DNA from: Janthinobacterium sp. Marseille
Lineage (GTDB): Bacteria; Pseudomonadota; Gammaproteobacteria; Burkholderiales; Burkholderiaceae_D
DNA: 64,000 bases
Reading direction: 5' to 3'
Assembly: GCF_000013625.1 (NCBI RefSeq)
Contig: NC_009659.1
Span: forward strand, 2,170,001 to 2,234,000
Part shown: positions 17,771 through 25,585 of the stretch, one piece after another
How positions within the stretch are numbered: position 1 is the first letter of the stretch
Layout of the letters: each line of letters starts with the position of its first letter
The notes under the pieces: generated by a model
The model's input: the letters and a program-made list of their open reading frames with translations, nothing else
What the model was told of the DNA's origin: nothing
Database searches by the model: none
Translations under genes and position numbers: made by a program

Positions 17771-19093
17771 TTATGCGGCGCGCCCTGCAATACAAACCTT
17801 TGCGACCTTGCTTTCGAAAAATTGCTCATCCTCGGTAGAACCATGCAAGGCGGTAGTGGACGACTGGCCTTGCTGGATAACCTGGGTGATGGCATCGAAG
17901 TAACCGGTGCCCACTTCACGCTGGTGCTTGACCGCAGTGAAGCCCTTGTCCGCGGCTGCAAACTCGGCTTCCTGCAATTCGACGAAGGCCGACATTTGAT
18001 TACGGGCGTAACCATGCGCGAGGTTGAACATCGAGTAGTTCAGCGAATGGAAACCGGCCAGCGTGATGAACTGGAATTTGTAGCCCATCGCGCCCAGCTC
18101 TTTCTGGAATTTGGCGATGGTGGCGTCGTCCAGGTTCTTCCTCCAGTTGAACGAAGGCGAACAGTTGTAGGCCAGCATCTTGCCGGGGAATTTGGCGTGG
18201 ATTGCATCGGCGAATTGACGCGCGAATTCGAGATCGGGCTTGCCGGTTTCGCACCACAACATATCGACATAAGGTGCATACGCGAGGCCGCGCGAAACGG
18301 CCTGGTCGAAACCGGCACGTGTTTTGTAAAAACCTTCGACCGTGCGCTCACCGGTCAGGAAAGGCTTGTCATTGGCATCGACATCAGAGGTCAGCAAGTC
18401 GGCTGCCTCCGCATCGGTACGCGCAATCACCAGGGTGCGGGTACCGCAGACATCGGCTGCGAGGCGTGCGGCATTCAATTTCTCGACCGCTTCACGGGTA
18501 GGTACCAGCACCTTGCCACCCATGTGTCCGCATTTCTTGACCGATGCCAATTGGTCTTCGAAGTGCACGCCGGCAGCGCCGGCTTCTATCATTGCCTTCA
18601 TCAATTCATAGGCATTCAACACACCACCGAAGCCGGCTTCCGCATCCGCCACGATGGGGGCGAAGAAATCCAGATCACCCTTGCCTTCCGACCATTGGAT
18701 CTGATCGGCGCACTGGAAAGTGTTATTGATGCGCTTGACGACCAGCGGCACCGAATTGGCCGGATACAGCGATTGATCCGGATACATCTCGCCTGCGACA
18801 TTGGCATCACCGGCGACCTGCCAGCCCGACAGATAGATGGCCTTCAAACCGGCCTTGACCTGTTGCATCGCCTGGTTGCCGGTCAATGCGCCGAGCGAAT
18901 TGACGAAAGGCTCGTTATTGCACATTTCCCACAGCTTGTCGGCACCGCGCTGTGCCAGCGTGTGCTCGACCTGCAGCGAACCACGCAGGCGAACCACATC
19001 TTCGGCCGTGTAGTTACGCGTGACGCCTTTCCAGCGCGGATTTTCCTGCCAATCCTTGTTTAGTGCTGCTATCTGTTGCTCGCGGTTTGCCAT
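17771..19093 (-). CDS. aceA: Isocitrate lyase
   Basis: Cleaves isocitrate to glyoxylate and succinate, the first step of the glyoxylate shunt used on acetate, fatty acids and similar substrates. The active-site signature KKCGHM has its catalytic Cys at residue 188. Other conserved segments are [10 protein letters not shown] (89-98), YPDQSLYP and DAEAGFGG (150-157). 440 residues matches the short bacterial form. GAGGAG lies before the ATG. It is upstream of aceB and probably co-transcribed. A repeated 13-mer about 160-230 bp upstream may be a regulator site. Confidence 0.97.
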   Translation of the reverse strand: MANREQQIAALNKDWQENPRWKGVTRNYTAEDVVRLRGSLQVEHTLAQRGADKLWEMCNNEPFVNSLGALTGNQAMQQVKAGLKAIYLSGWQVAGDANVAGEMYPDQSLYPANSVPLVVKRINNTFQCADQIQWSEGKGDLDFFAPIVADAEAGFGGVLNAYELMKAMIEAGAAGVHFEDQLASVKKCGHMGGKVLVPTREAVEKLNAARLAADVCGTRTLVIARTDAEAADLLTSDVDANDKPFLTGERTVEGFYKTRAGFDQAVSRGLAYAPYVDMLWCETGKPDLEFARQFADAIHAKFPGKMLAYNCSPSFNWRKNLDDATIAKFQKELGAMGYKFQFITLAGFHSLNYSMFNLAHGYARNQMSAFVELQEAEFAAADKGFTAVKHQREVGTGYFDAITQVIQQGQSSTTALHGSTEDEQFFESKVAKVCIAGRAA

Positions 19094-19554
19094 GATGATT
19101 CTCCTCAGTTAAGTGCATGAAATAACAAAGACAAGAAAAAACATTGACTTAATCATAGGCGATATTGCGCATAGCAACAATGTCTTATATAAGATATTTT
19201 AATTTTTTATTTGCCTTATTTATCAATTACTTATAATACGTTTTTCTGTATATGAAACGATATTCTACACTTTGGAATTTTTTAATGATGCAGCGCGATA
19301 TTAATATTCCGTATTATGAAACGATATATTTGGTCGTGAAAAATCACCGCTTTTCAGCTGTTTACAAACTTTCTTGAAAGAAAAATGGAGCCGCCGGATG
19401 GAATAATTTCGGGAAGGGTTCTTCTATATCTGGCGCATGCAAACCCAGGGGCCTGCGGTTCAACATATTTATTTGAGGTTTATGCAGGCGAATTTTTGAT
19501 CTGCCGCCCATGCCTGTTAGACTGCGAGTCCTTTTCCGCATCACGCCAGCCAAT
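19094..19554. other. AT-rich divergent promoter region of aceA and dbpA
   Basis: No gene. It must carry the aceA promoter (minus) and the dbpA promoter (plus). A TATAAT is at 19232-19237 on the plus strand. The direct repeat TATGAAACGATAT occurs at 19251-19263 and 19315-19327. Between the copies is AT-rich DNA with a small palindrome (ATATTAATAT, about 19298-19307). The last 45 bp may encode an N-terminal extension of DbpA if translation starts at the ATG at 19510. Confidence 0.6.
19251..19327. repeat. Direct repeat TATGAAACGATAT, candidate operator pair
   Basis: Two exact 13-bp copies, at 19251-19263 and 19315-19327, 64 bp apart start to start, in the intergenic region upstream of aceA. Spacing of about six helical turns would allow cooperative binding by one regulator on the same DNA face. 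The regulator is not identifiable. Confidence 0.55.
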
Positions 19555-20946
19555 ATGACCGCCACTTCTTTTTCCAGCCTCGCCCTCTCGCCTGCCATGC
19601 TGAGCAATCTCGATTCGCTCGGATACCGCGAGATGACGCCGATACAGGCGCAAAGCCTGCCGGTGATACTGGAGTTGCGCGATTTGATTGCGCAGGCGAA
19701 GACCGGTAGCGGCAAGACTGCAGCCTTCGGCATCGGCCTGCTGCAGAAATTGAATCCAACCTGGTTTGCCGTACAGGCGCTGGTGATTTGCCCTACGCGT
19801 GAACTGGCGGATCAGGTCTCGAATGAGCTGCGCCGCCTCGCGCGCGCTACAGAAAACATCAAGGTGCTCACCCTGTGCGGTGGTGCACCCATGCGCCCGC
19901 AAATTGCCTCGCTCGAGCATGGCGCCCACATCGTGGTCGGTACGCCGGGCCGCATCCGCGATCACATCTCGCGTGAAACCATCAATCTGTCCAAGGTACA
20001 GACGCTGGTGCTGGATGAAGCGGATCGTATGGTCGATATGGGTTTTTATGAAGAAATCGCAGGCATCGTCAGTGCCTGCCCGACACGCCGCCAAACCTTG
20101 TTGTTTTCGGCCACTTATCCTGACGATATCCGCCGCGCCAGCGCCGAGTTCCTGCGCGATCCGGTTGAGATTAAAGTAGAAGCACAACATGACGACAGCC
20201 AGATCGAGCAGCGTTTCTATGCGGTCGATTATGACGATCGAAATGCGGCTGTCGCGACACTGCTGAAGCACTACCGTCCGGTGTCCACCCTGGCTTTTTG
20301 CAATACCAAAATCCATTGCCGCGAACTGGCGGCGGAGTTGCGTGCTCAGGGCTTCAGCGCACTGGCCTTATACGGCGAACTGGAACAACGCGAACGCGAT
20401 GAAATCCTGGTGCTGTTTGCCAACCAAAGCTGCTCGGTATTGGTCGCCACCGATGTGGCGGCACGCGGGCTCGATATCCAGTCGCTGGGTGCGGTGATCA
20501 ATGTCGATGTATCGAAAGATACCGAAGTGCATATCCACCGCATCGGCCGTACCGGGCGTGGCCAGGACAAGGGCCTGGCGCTCAGCCTGTGTGCACCGAA
20601 TGAAAAGAAATGGGTCAAGCTGATCGAGGAATACCAGAACAAGCCGGTGCAATGGTTCGACTTGAAGGACCTGGAAGTGGCCGAAGGCGGCGACTTGCAC
20701 GCACCCATGGTGACGCTGTGCATCATGGGCGGCAAGAAAGACAAGCTGCGTCCCGGTGATTTGCTGGGCGCGCTGACCGGCGATGTCGGCCTCAGCAAGG
20801 ACCAGGTCGGCAAGATCAATGTGTTTGAATTCATGACCTATGTCGCACTGGACCGCAAGGTCGCCGACCAGGCTTATGCACGTTTAAGCAATGGCAATAT
20901 CAAGGGACGCAATTTCAAAATGCGTTTTATCGATACCGATAGTTAA
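19555..20946 (+). CDS. dbpA: ATP-dependent RNA helicase DbpA (DEAD-box)
   Basis: RNA helicase involved in large ribosomal subunit assembly, targeted to 23S rRNA hairpin 92 in E. coli. Motifs in order: Q-motif region GYREMTPIQAQSLP, Walker A AKTGSGKT (48-55), PTRELADQV, GTPGR, DEAD (154-157), SAT, and HRIGRTGRG. The C-terminal 75 residues (GGKKDKLRPGDLLGALTG to KGRNFKMRF) are the DbpA RNA-binding domain that separates it from RhlE-type helicases. The start MTATSFSSL at 19555 aligns with the family; an upstream ATG at 19510 adds 15 residues. 463 residues is close to the E. coli length. Confidence 0.94.
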   Translation: MTATSFSSLALSPAMLSNLDSLGYREMTPIQAQSLPVILELRDLIAQAKTGSGKTAAFGIGLLQKLNPTWFAVQALVICPTRELADQVSNELRRLARATENIKVLTLCGGAPMRPQIASLEHGAHIVVGTPGRIRDHISRETINLSKVQTLVLDEADRMVDMGFYEEIAGIVSACPTRRQTLLFSATYPDDIRRASAEFLRDPVEIKVEAQHDDSQIEQRFYAVDYDDRNAAVATLLKHYRPVSTLAFCNTKIHCRELAAELRAQGFSALALYGELEQRERDEILVLFANQSCSVLVATDVAARGLDIQSLGAVINVDVSKDTEVHIHRIGRTGRGQDKGLALSLCAPNEKKWVKLIEEYQNKPVQWFDLKDLEVAEGGDLHAPMVTLCIMGGKKDKLRPGDLLGALTGDVGLSKDQVGKINVFEFMTYVALDRKVADQAYARLSNGNIKGRNFKMRFIDTDS

Positions 20947-20984
20947 GCAGCGCTATTGATCAGGAAATCAAAAGCGCCGGCGCA

Positions 20985-21203
20985 TCAGTGGTGATGGTGT
21001 GACCAGTTGCCGTCTTCCGAATTCATGAAAGACTCGACTGCATCTTTTTGCCCGGTCGCGTAACGCGTGATTTCACCGCAGGTGCAAATACCCTGGTAAG
21101 GCTGGATATGCGAGCAGGCGGATACTTTCTGCAAAAATACCTGTACTGACTTCGTGCATTTCTTGCACTTGAAAGTCAGTATGCGGGCTGGTTTGTTGGC
21201 CAT
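20985..21203 (-). CDS. Small Cys-rich, His-tailed protein of unknown function
   Basis: A 72-residue protein, not recognised. It has CKKC at about residues 13-16 and C..H...C.C further on (CSHIQPYQGICTCGE), arranged like a small zinc ribbon, and ends in NWSHHHH, a natural histidine tail that could bind metal. AGGA lies 8 bp before the ATG, and codon use resembles its neighbours. It sits alone between convergent dbpA and a same-strand methyltransferase gene 51 bp upstream. Metal binding is an inference from the Cys/His pattern. Confidence 0.65.
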   Translation of the reverse strand: MANKPARILTFKCKKCTKSVQVFLQKVSACSHIQPYQGICTCGEITRYATGQKDAVESFMNSEDGNWSHHHH

Positions 21204-21254
21204 CTTTGATTCCTGAATGTATTGAATACTGCGTTGCGTCGTTATTATAAAAGA

Positions 21255-22376
21255 TCAGCGTGCGGCCAGGCGCCACAGTGATGTGGTTTCGGCCGAGCGT
21301 GCCTGGTGCAGCGGATCGCTGACATCCGTCGCACGCGGATGGACCGGCTTGGTATCCATGCGTGCAATCACCTTCAAGCCTGCCGTGTCTATCATCTGCA
21401 GCAATTCGTCCCGCGTCCGCAAACCCAGGTGTTCGGCCAAATCCGACAAGATCAGCCAACCCTCGCCTTTGGCTTCCAGGTGCGCCGCCAGGCCGTTGAG
21501 GAAGCCGCGCAGCATGCGGCTGTCCGGATCATAGATCGCATATTCAATCGCCGAACTCGGGCGCGCCGGGATCCATGGCGGATTACACACGATCAAGGGT
21601 GCTTTACCGGCCGGGAATAAATCGGCTTCCAGCACTTGCACGCGATCACGCAGGTCAAGCCGCAGCAAATTCTCTTTCGCACATGCCAGTGCACGTACAT
21701 CCTGCTCTGTCGCCACGACCTTCTCTACCCCGCGCTGGGCCAGCAAGGCCGCAATCACGCCGGTCCCGGTACCGATATCGAAGGCCAGCTTTTTGGAAGG
21801 CAACGGCGCTTCGGCGATCAGGTTCAGGTATTCACCGCGTACAGGTGAAAACACGCCATAGTAAGGATGGATACGCGCACCAAGTGCAGCAATTTCAACA
21901 CCGTTCTTGCGCCATTCATGCGCGCCGATCAAACCCAGTATTTCGCGCAGCGAAACAACGAATGGGCCGGTGCTTGCACCATAAGCCTCGTTGCAAGCCA
22001 GCTTGATATCCGGCGCACGGCGCAAAGGAATGCCGTACTCGGCATCCACTTCCACCAGCAACATGCCCAGCGTACGCGCACGCTGCGATTGCGCCTGGCG
22101 ATGGAAATTGAAGGCATCGATAGGCGTAGTCGCCGCTTTGCGTGGCTTGCGTTCTATGCGGCGCGCCAGCGCCTGCAGCAATTGCCGCGCATTTTGGTAA
22201 TCGCCACGCCATAGCAAGGCCGTACCTTCGCTCGCCAGGCGGAAAGCCGAATCAGCCGTCAGCTTGTCATCGGCAATGACGACGCGCTTGGGTGCGGCAT
22301 GGCCGCTTTCGGATTGCCAGCGCGCCGAGCGGTCGGCCCCTGCTTCATTCCATGTAATCACCGGATGTGCGCTCAC
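21255..22376 (-). CDS. Class I SAM-dependent methyltransferase (HemK/PrmB-like)
   Basis: A 373-residue enzyme with a roughly 180-residue N-terminal domain and a C-terminal Rossmann methyltransferase domain. Motif I is FDIGTGTGVIA and motif IV is NPPWIP, the latter typical of enzymes that methylate glutamine side chains or nucleobase amino groups. HPYYGVFSPVRGEYLNLI before motif I resembles the linker of HemK-like enzymes. Translation appears to start at GTG (22376), as no earlier ATG fits. It is not PrmA, PrmB or PrmC by neighbourhood, and the target is unknown. Confidence 0.82.
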   Translation of the reverse strand: MSAHPVITWNEAGADRSARWQSESGHAAPKRVVIADDKLTADSAFRLASEGTALLWRGDYQNARQLLQALARRIERKPRKAATTPIDAFNFHRQAQSQRARTLGMLLVEVDAEYGIPLRRAPDIKLACNEAYGASTGPFVVSLREILGLIGAHEWRKNGVEIAALGARIHPYYGVFSPVRGEYLNLIAEAPLPSKKLAFDIGTGTGVIAALLAQRGVEKVVATEQDVRALACAKENLLRLDLRDRVQVLEADLFPAGKAPLIVCNPPWIPARPSSAIEYAIYDPDSRMLRGFLNGLAAHLEAKGEGWLILSDLAEHLGLRTRDELLQMIDTAGLKVIARMDTKPVHPRATDVSDPLHQARSAETTSLWRLAAR

Positions 22377-22482
22377 AACGAGGCCCGTGACAGGCGTACA
22401 GCAGCCATGTTGGCAAGAAGGTTAAAATGCATAGTGATTCCGATTTTGCAAAAGCTGCGTTGACGCGGCTCGGGGATGATGA

Positions 22483-22507
22483 AAAGGGAGGCTGGCAGCC
22501 TGCCTTT
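22483..22507. terminator. Bidirectional hairpin terminator
   Basis: AAAGG-g-AGGCT / AGCCT-g-CCTTT with a GGC loop, one G-G mismatch. On the plus strand it runs into ATTTTTT, and on the minus strand its own arm gives TTTT. It overlaps the stop codon of the 78-residue gene. The stronger T-run faces the plus strand, where no gene ends. Confidence 0.6.
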
Positions 22508-22742
22508 ATTTTTTCTTGTAGATTTCCGGCTTGGACTTGTTGCGCTGCTCGAAAATCGTCTTGGCGTCTTTTTCCGCCCTGTCCTGCGTCCGCATGGCCG
22601 GATCATCATCGTGCAAGGTAAAGAAATCCGCGGCCTGGGCGCGCATTACGTACTTGATGGCAGCGGCGTCGCTGAGGTCGAATCTTTCGGTCATGAGCGT
22701 CGTCACTTCGTCCAGATACTCTTCGTAGGTCATGCTTTTCAT
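22506..22742 (-). CDS. Conserved-looking small hypothetical protein
   Basis: A 78-residue acidic-to-basic protein (MTYEEYLDEVTTLMTERFDLSDAAAIKYVMRAQAADFFTLHDDD..., ending in PEIYKKK). It is mainly helical by composition with no membrane segment or signal peptide. Not recognised. The start could be the ATG at 22742 or at 22733; neither has a strong ribosome-binding site. A hairpin terminator overlaps its stop codon. Coding status is supported by length, the terminator and lack of any competing frame. Confidence 0.6.
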   Translation of the reverse strand: MKSMTYEEYLDEVTTLMTERFDLSDAAAIKYVMRAQAADFFTLHDDDPAMRTQDRAEKDAKTIFEQRNKSKPEIYKKK

Positions 22743-23036
22743 CTTAAAAATGCGGTTTATTGAACGAAGTTGAGAGTATGCCCTTCAAACTGTCATCAAC
22801 CTAGCTGTATCGATGCAATCAATTTATATTTAAACAACATAAACCGCTATTATTTACTATATTGAAAGCATTCGGGCTGAGTGCCTTGATTGGAAATTGA
22901 CAAACAATAATCGCCTTATTCATCCATTAAACCGTGACATGATCATGTCAAAATGACCCTGCCATAAACCGCCTTCCATATATTCAAGCGGGCCAATTCC
23001 GGCGAAATCGACGCAGGCGAGTGACGAAAACAGCAG
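22743..23036. other. Divergent intergenic region upstream of cbpA
   Basis: No gene over 294 bp. AT-rich in its first half. The only clear element is the perfect palindrome at 22935-22950, described separately, about 87 bp before the cbpA ATG. Confidence 0.5.
22935..22950. promoter_or_regulatory. Perfect 16-bp palindrome, candidate operator
   Basis: TGACATGATCATGTCA is fully self-complementary. Its position 87 bp upstream of cbpA and in a gene-free stretch suggests a dimeric regulator site. It does not match LexA, Fur, SoxR or Crp consensus sequences. Confidence 0.5.
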
Positions 23037-24014
23037 ATGAAATTCAAGGATCATTACGCAACACTAGGCATCCCGCGCGATGCGACGCAAGACGCAATCA
23101 AGAATGCGTACCGCAAACTCGCGCGCAAATATCACCCGGACGTGAGCCGGGAGATGTATGCGGAACTCCGCTTCAAGGAAGTCGGGGAAGCCTATGCGAT
23201 CCTGAAAGATACGGCCAAGCGCATGGCCTATGACCTGGAATACCGTCCTGCCTTTAACTATCGCGAAGCATCGGCGAAACGGGCGCAAGCACAGCCTCAG
23301 CCGCAAACAAGCGCACCGCCACGCAATGCCGCGCCGAAAGAGCCGCCACCTGCCGCCAAGCCGCGCGCAGAAGAACACTTCAGCAACATCCTGGATGAAA
23401 TGATGGGTCGGCCGGGCCCGGCCACGCCGCCGAAACGCGGCGTCCACATCCATGGCAGCGACCAGCACACCAAGGTGCAGATAGACCTCGAGGATACCTA
23501 TCACGGCACCTCCTGCAATGTCTCGATGCCAACCTATATGACCGATGACTACGGCATGCCCATCGTCTCCAAGCGCACGCTGAAAGTCAGCATCCCGAAA
23601 GGCATGCGCTCCGGCCAGACCCTGCGTCTTGCGGGCCAGGGTTTCCCCGGCACCGGCGAAGGCAAGGCCGGCGACCTGTATCTGGAAATAGTGATCCGTC
23701 CGCACCGCCGCTATCGGGTCGATGGCCGCGATATCTATGTCGATGTACCGCTGACCAGCATCAGCGCCGAACAAGGTACGGTAGTCCATGTGCCAACCCC
23801 GGAAGGTTCGGTCCAACTGGCGATCCCGCCCGGCTCCAGCATCGGCCGCAAGCTACGCCTGAAAGGCAAAGGTATCCCCGGCGATCCGCCCGGCGATATG
23901 TATGCGGTCATTACCAAAGTCAGCCAGCCTATCCATACCGCGGTCGCGCAAAAAGCGTATCGCGCATTGAAGGCAGCCTTCGATTTTGCGCCGCGTACCG
24001 ATACCGAACGCTAG
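23037..24014 (+). CDS. cbpA: DnaJ-type co-chaperone CbpA
   Basis: Hsp40 that stimulates DnaK. The 325-residue protein has an N-terminal J domain (residues about 5-70) with the HPD tripeptide in KYHPDVS, a Pro/Ala/Gln-rich linker (about 80-115) and DnaJ C-terminal substrate domains, with no zinc-finger (CXXCXGXG) repeats. This is the CbpA-type architecture. E. coli CbpA also binds DNA and is modulated by CbpM; no cbpM is adjacent. No convincing Shine-Dalgarno precedes the ATG. Upstream lies a perfect palindrome. Confidence 0.9.
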   Translation: MKFKDHYATLGIPRDATQDAIKNAYRKLARKYHPDVSREMYAELRFKEVGEAYAILKDTAKRMAYDLEYRPAFNYREASAKRAQAQPQPQTSAPPRNAAPKEPPPAAKPRAEEHFSNILDEMMGRPGPATPPKRGVHIHGSDQHTKVQIDLEDTYHGTSCNVSMPTYMTDDYGMPIVSKRTLKVSIPKGMRSGQTLRLAGQGFPGTGEGKAGDLYLEIVIRPHRRYRVDGRDIYVDVPLTSISAEQGTVVHVPTPEGSVQLAIPPGSSIGRKLRLKGKGIPGDPPGDMYAVITKVSQPIHTAVAQKAYRALKAAFDFAPRTDTER

Positions 24015-24212
24015 GCACTTTCTTCCGCATCCCACTGCAACATTTACCCGTTTCCATGGTCTGATCATTTGATGAAACCCGCCATGAAAACGAGCATAGT
24101 CTTGCCGGCCAATCCGGCAAACTATCTCCGGCACGACACAGACGCTATACTTGCCAATTAAATATAAATAACAGCGCGTCTGCCCACTCTTACCATCCGG
24201 ATTTAAGCACCT

Positions 24213-25583
24213 ATGACCTACGAAGTAGTCGATACACAACTCTCCCCAGAAGGCCGTCTTGATATCCTGTCCAAAGCGGAAGTACACAGACTTTTGGATA
24301 CCCGTAATGGCGGCTTGTACCAGCTGTTTCGCAATTGCGCGCTGGCGGTACTGAATTGCGGCAATGACACCGACGATGCCAAGGAATTACTGGATCGCTA
24401 CCGCTCGTTCGAGATCAGCATCATCCAGCGCGAACGCGGCATCAAGCTTGAGATCAAAAATGCGCCTGCCAGCGCCTTCGTCGACGGCAAGATGATCAAG
24501 GGCATACATGAGCACCTGTTCTCGGTCTTGCGCGATATTTTGTTTACGCATGACGAAGTGATTTCGAACCCGACCTTCGACCTCGAATCGTCAGCCGGTA
24601 TTACCGACTCCGTATTCCACATCCTGCGCAATGCGAATGTCCTGCATCCACACCTGAATCCAAAGATGGTGGTGTGCTGGGGCGGTCACTCGATTTCGCG
24701 CGAAGAATACGACTACACCAAGAAAGTCGGCTACGAGATTGGTTTGCGCGATATGGATATCTGCACCGGATGCGGCCCGGGTGCGATGAAGGGGCCGATG
24801 AAAGGCGCGACCATCGGGCATGCCAAGCAACGTATCCCGACCGGCCGTTACCTCGGCGTCTCCGAGCCTGGCATTATCGCGGCGGAAGCACCTAATCCTA
24901 TCGTCAACGACCTGGTGATCCTGCCGGATATCGAAAAACGCCTGGAAGCATTCGTGCGCATCGGCCACGGTATCGTGGTCTTCCCCGGTGGTGCCGGTAC
25001 TGCCGAAGAGATCCTCTACATCCTCGGCATCCTGCTGCATCCGGACAATGCCGGCCAGCCTTTCCCGTTGGTGTTTACCGGCCCGGCCAATTCAGCTGAT
25101 TACTTCAAGCAGATTGACCACTTCATCGGTATCACGCTGGGACCACAGGCACAGAAGCTGTACAAGATCATCGTCGATGACCCGGTGCAAGTGGCGCAAG
25201 CGATGCAGGACGGCATCAAGGAAGTACGTGAATTCCGCAAGAGCAAGGGCGACGCCTATTACTTCAACTGGGGCCTGAAGATAGACCATGCCTTCCAGAT
25301 GCCCTTCTTCCCTACGCATGAAAACATGCGCAATCTGTCGCTGCATCAAAACCAGGAACGGCACGAACTGGCGGCCAACCTGCGTCGCGCGTTTTCAGGC
25401 GTGGTGGCGGGTAACGTCAAGGAAAGCGGGATACGTGCGATTGAAAAGCATGGCCACTTTGAAATCAGCGGCGACCTCAGCATCATGGATCCGATGGATA
25501 AATTGCTGGCAGCCTTCGTGGCACAAGGTCGTATGAAATTGCCGGGCAAGGCGTACACGCCCTGCTATCGCGTTATCAAGTAA
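24213..25583 (+). CDS. ppnN: Nucleotide 5'-monophosphate nucleosidase PpnN
   Basis: Cleaves purine and pyrimidine 5'-monophosphates to base and ribose 5-phosphate; the E. coli enzyme (YgdH) is stimulated by (p)ppGpp. The 456-residue length and layout match: an N-terminal PpnN-specific domain (LSPEGRLDILSKAEVHRLL), the LOG-like Rossmann core with GCGPGAMKGPMKGA and PGGAGTAEEILY, and a C-terminal extension. The motif GGxGTxxE binds the phosphate. It follows cbpA on the same strand after 198 bp, so it probably has its own promoter. Confidence 0.93.
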   Translation: MTYEVVDTQLSPEGRLDILSKAEVHRLLDTRNGGLYQLFRNCALAVLNCGNDTDDAKELLDRYRSFEISIIQRERGIKLEIKNAPASAFVDGKMIKGIHEHLFSVLRDILFTHDEVISNPTFDLESSAGITDSVFHILRNANVLHPHLNPKMVVCWGGHSISREEYDYTKKVGYEIGLRDMDICTGCGPGAMKGPMKGATIGHAKQRIPTGRYLGVSEPGIIAAEAPNPIVNDLVILPDIEKRLEAFVRIGHGIVVFPGGAGTAEEILYILGILLHPDNAGQPFPLVFTGPANSADYFKQIDHFIGITLGPQAQKLYKIIVDDPVQVAQAMQDGIKEVREFRKSKGDAYYFNWGLKIDHAFQMPFFPTHENMRNLSLHQNQERHELAANLRRAFSGVVAGNVKESGIRAIEKHGHFEISGDLSIMDPMDKLLAAFVAQGRMKLPGKAYTPCYRVIK

Positions 25584-25585
25584 GG

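Noticed and set aside
17822..19063. A 413-codon plus-strand frame opposite aceA
   Set aside because: It is the antisense shadow of isocitrate lyase, whose catalytic motif and length are intact. The plus frame shows no family features or ribosome-binding site.
24102..24120. Hairpin TTGCCGG-CCAAT-CCGGCAA downstream of cbpA as a terminator
   Set aside because: The stem is perfect but only 7 bp, and neither strand has a following T-run.
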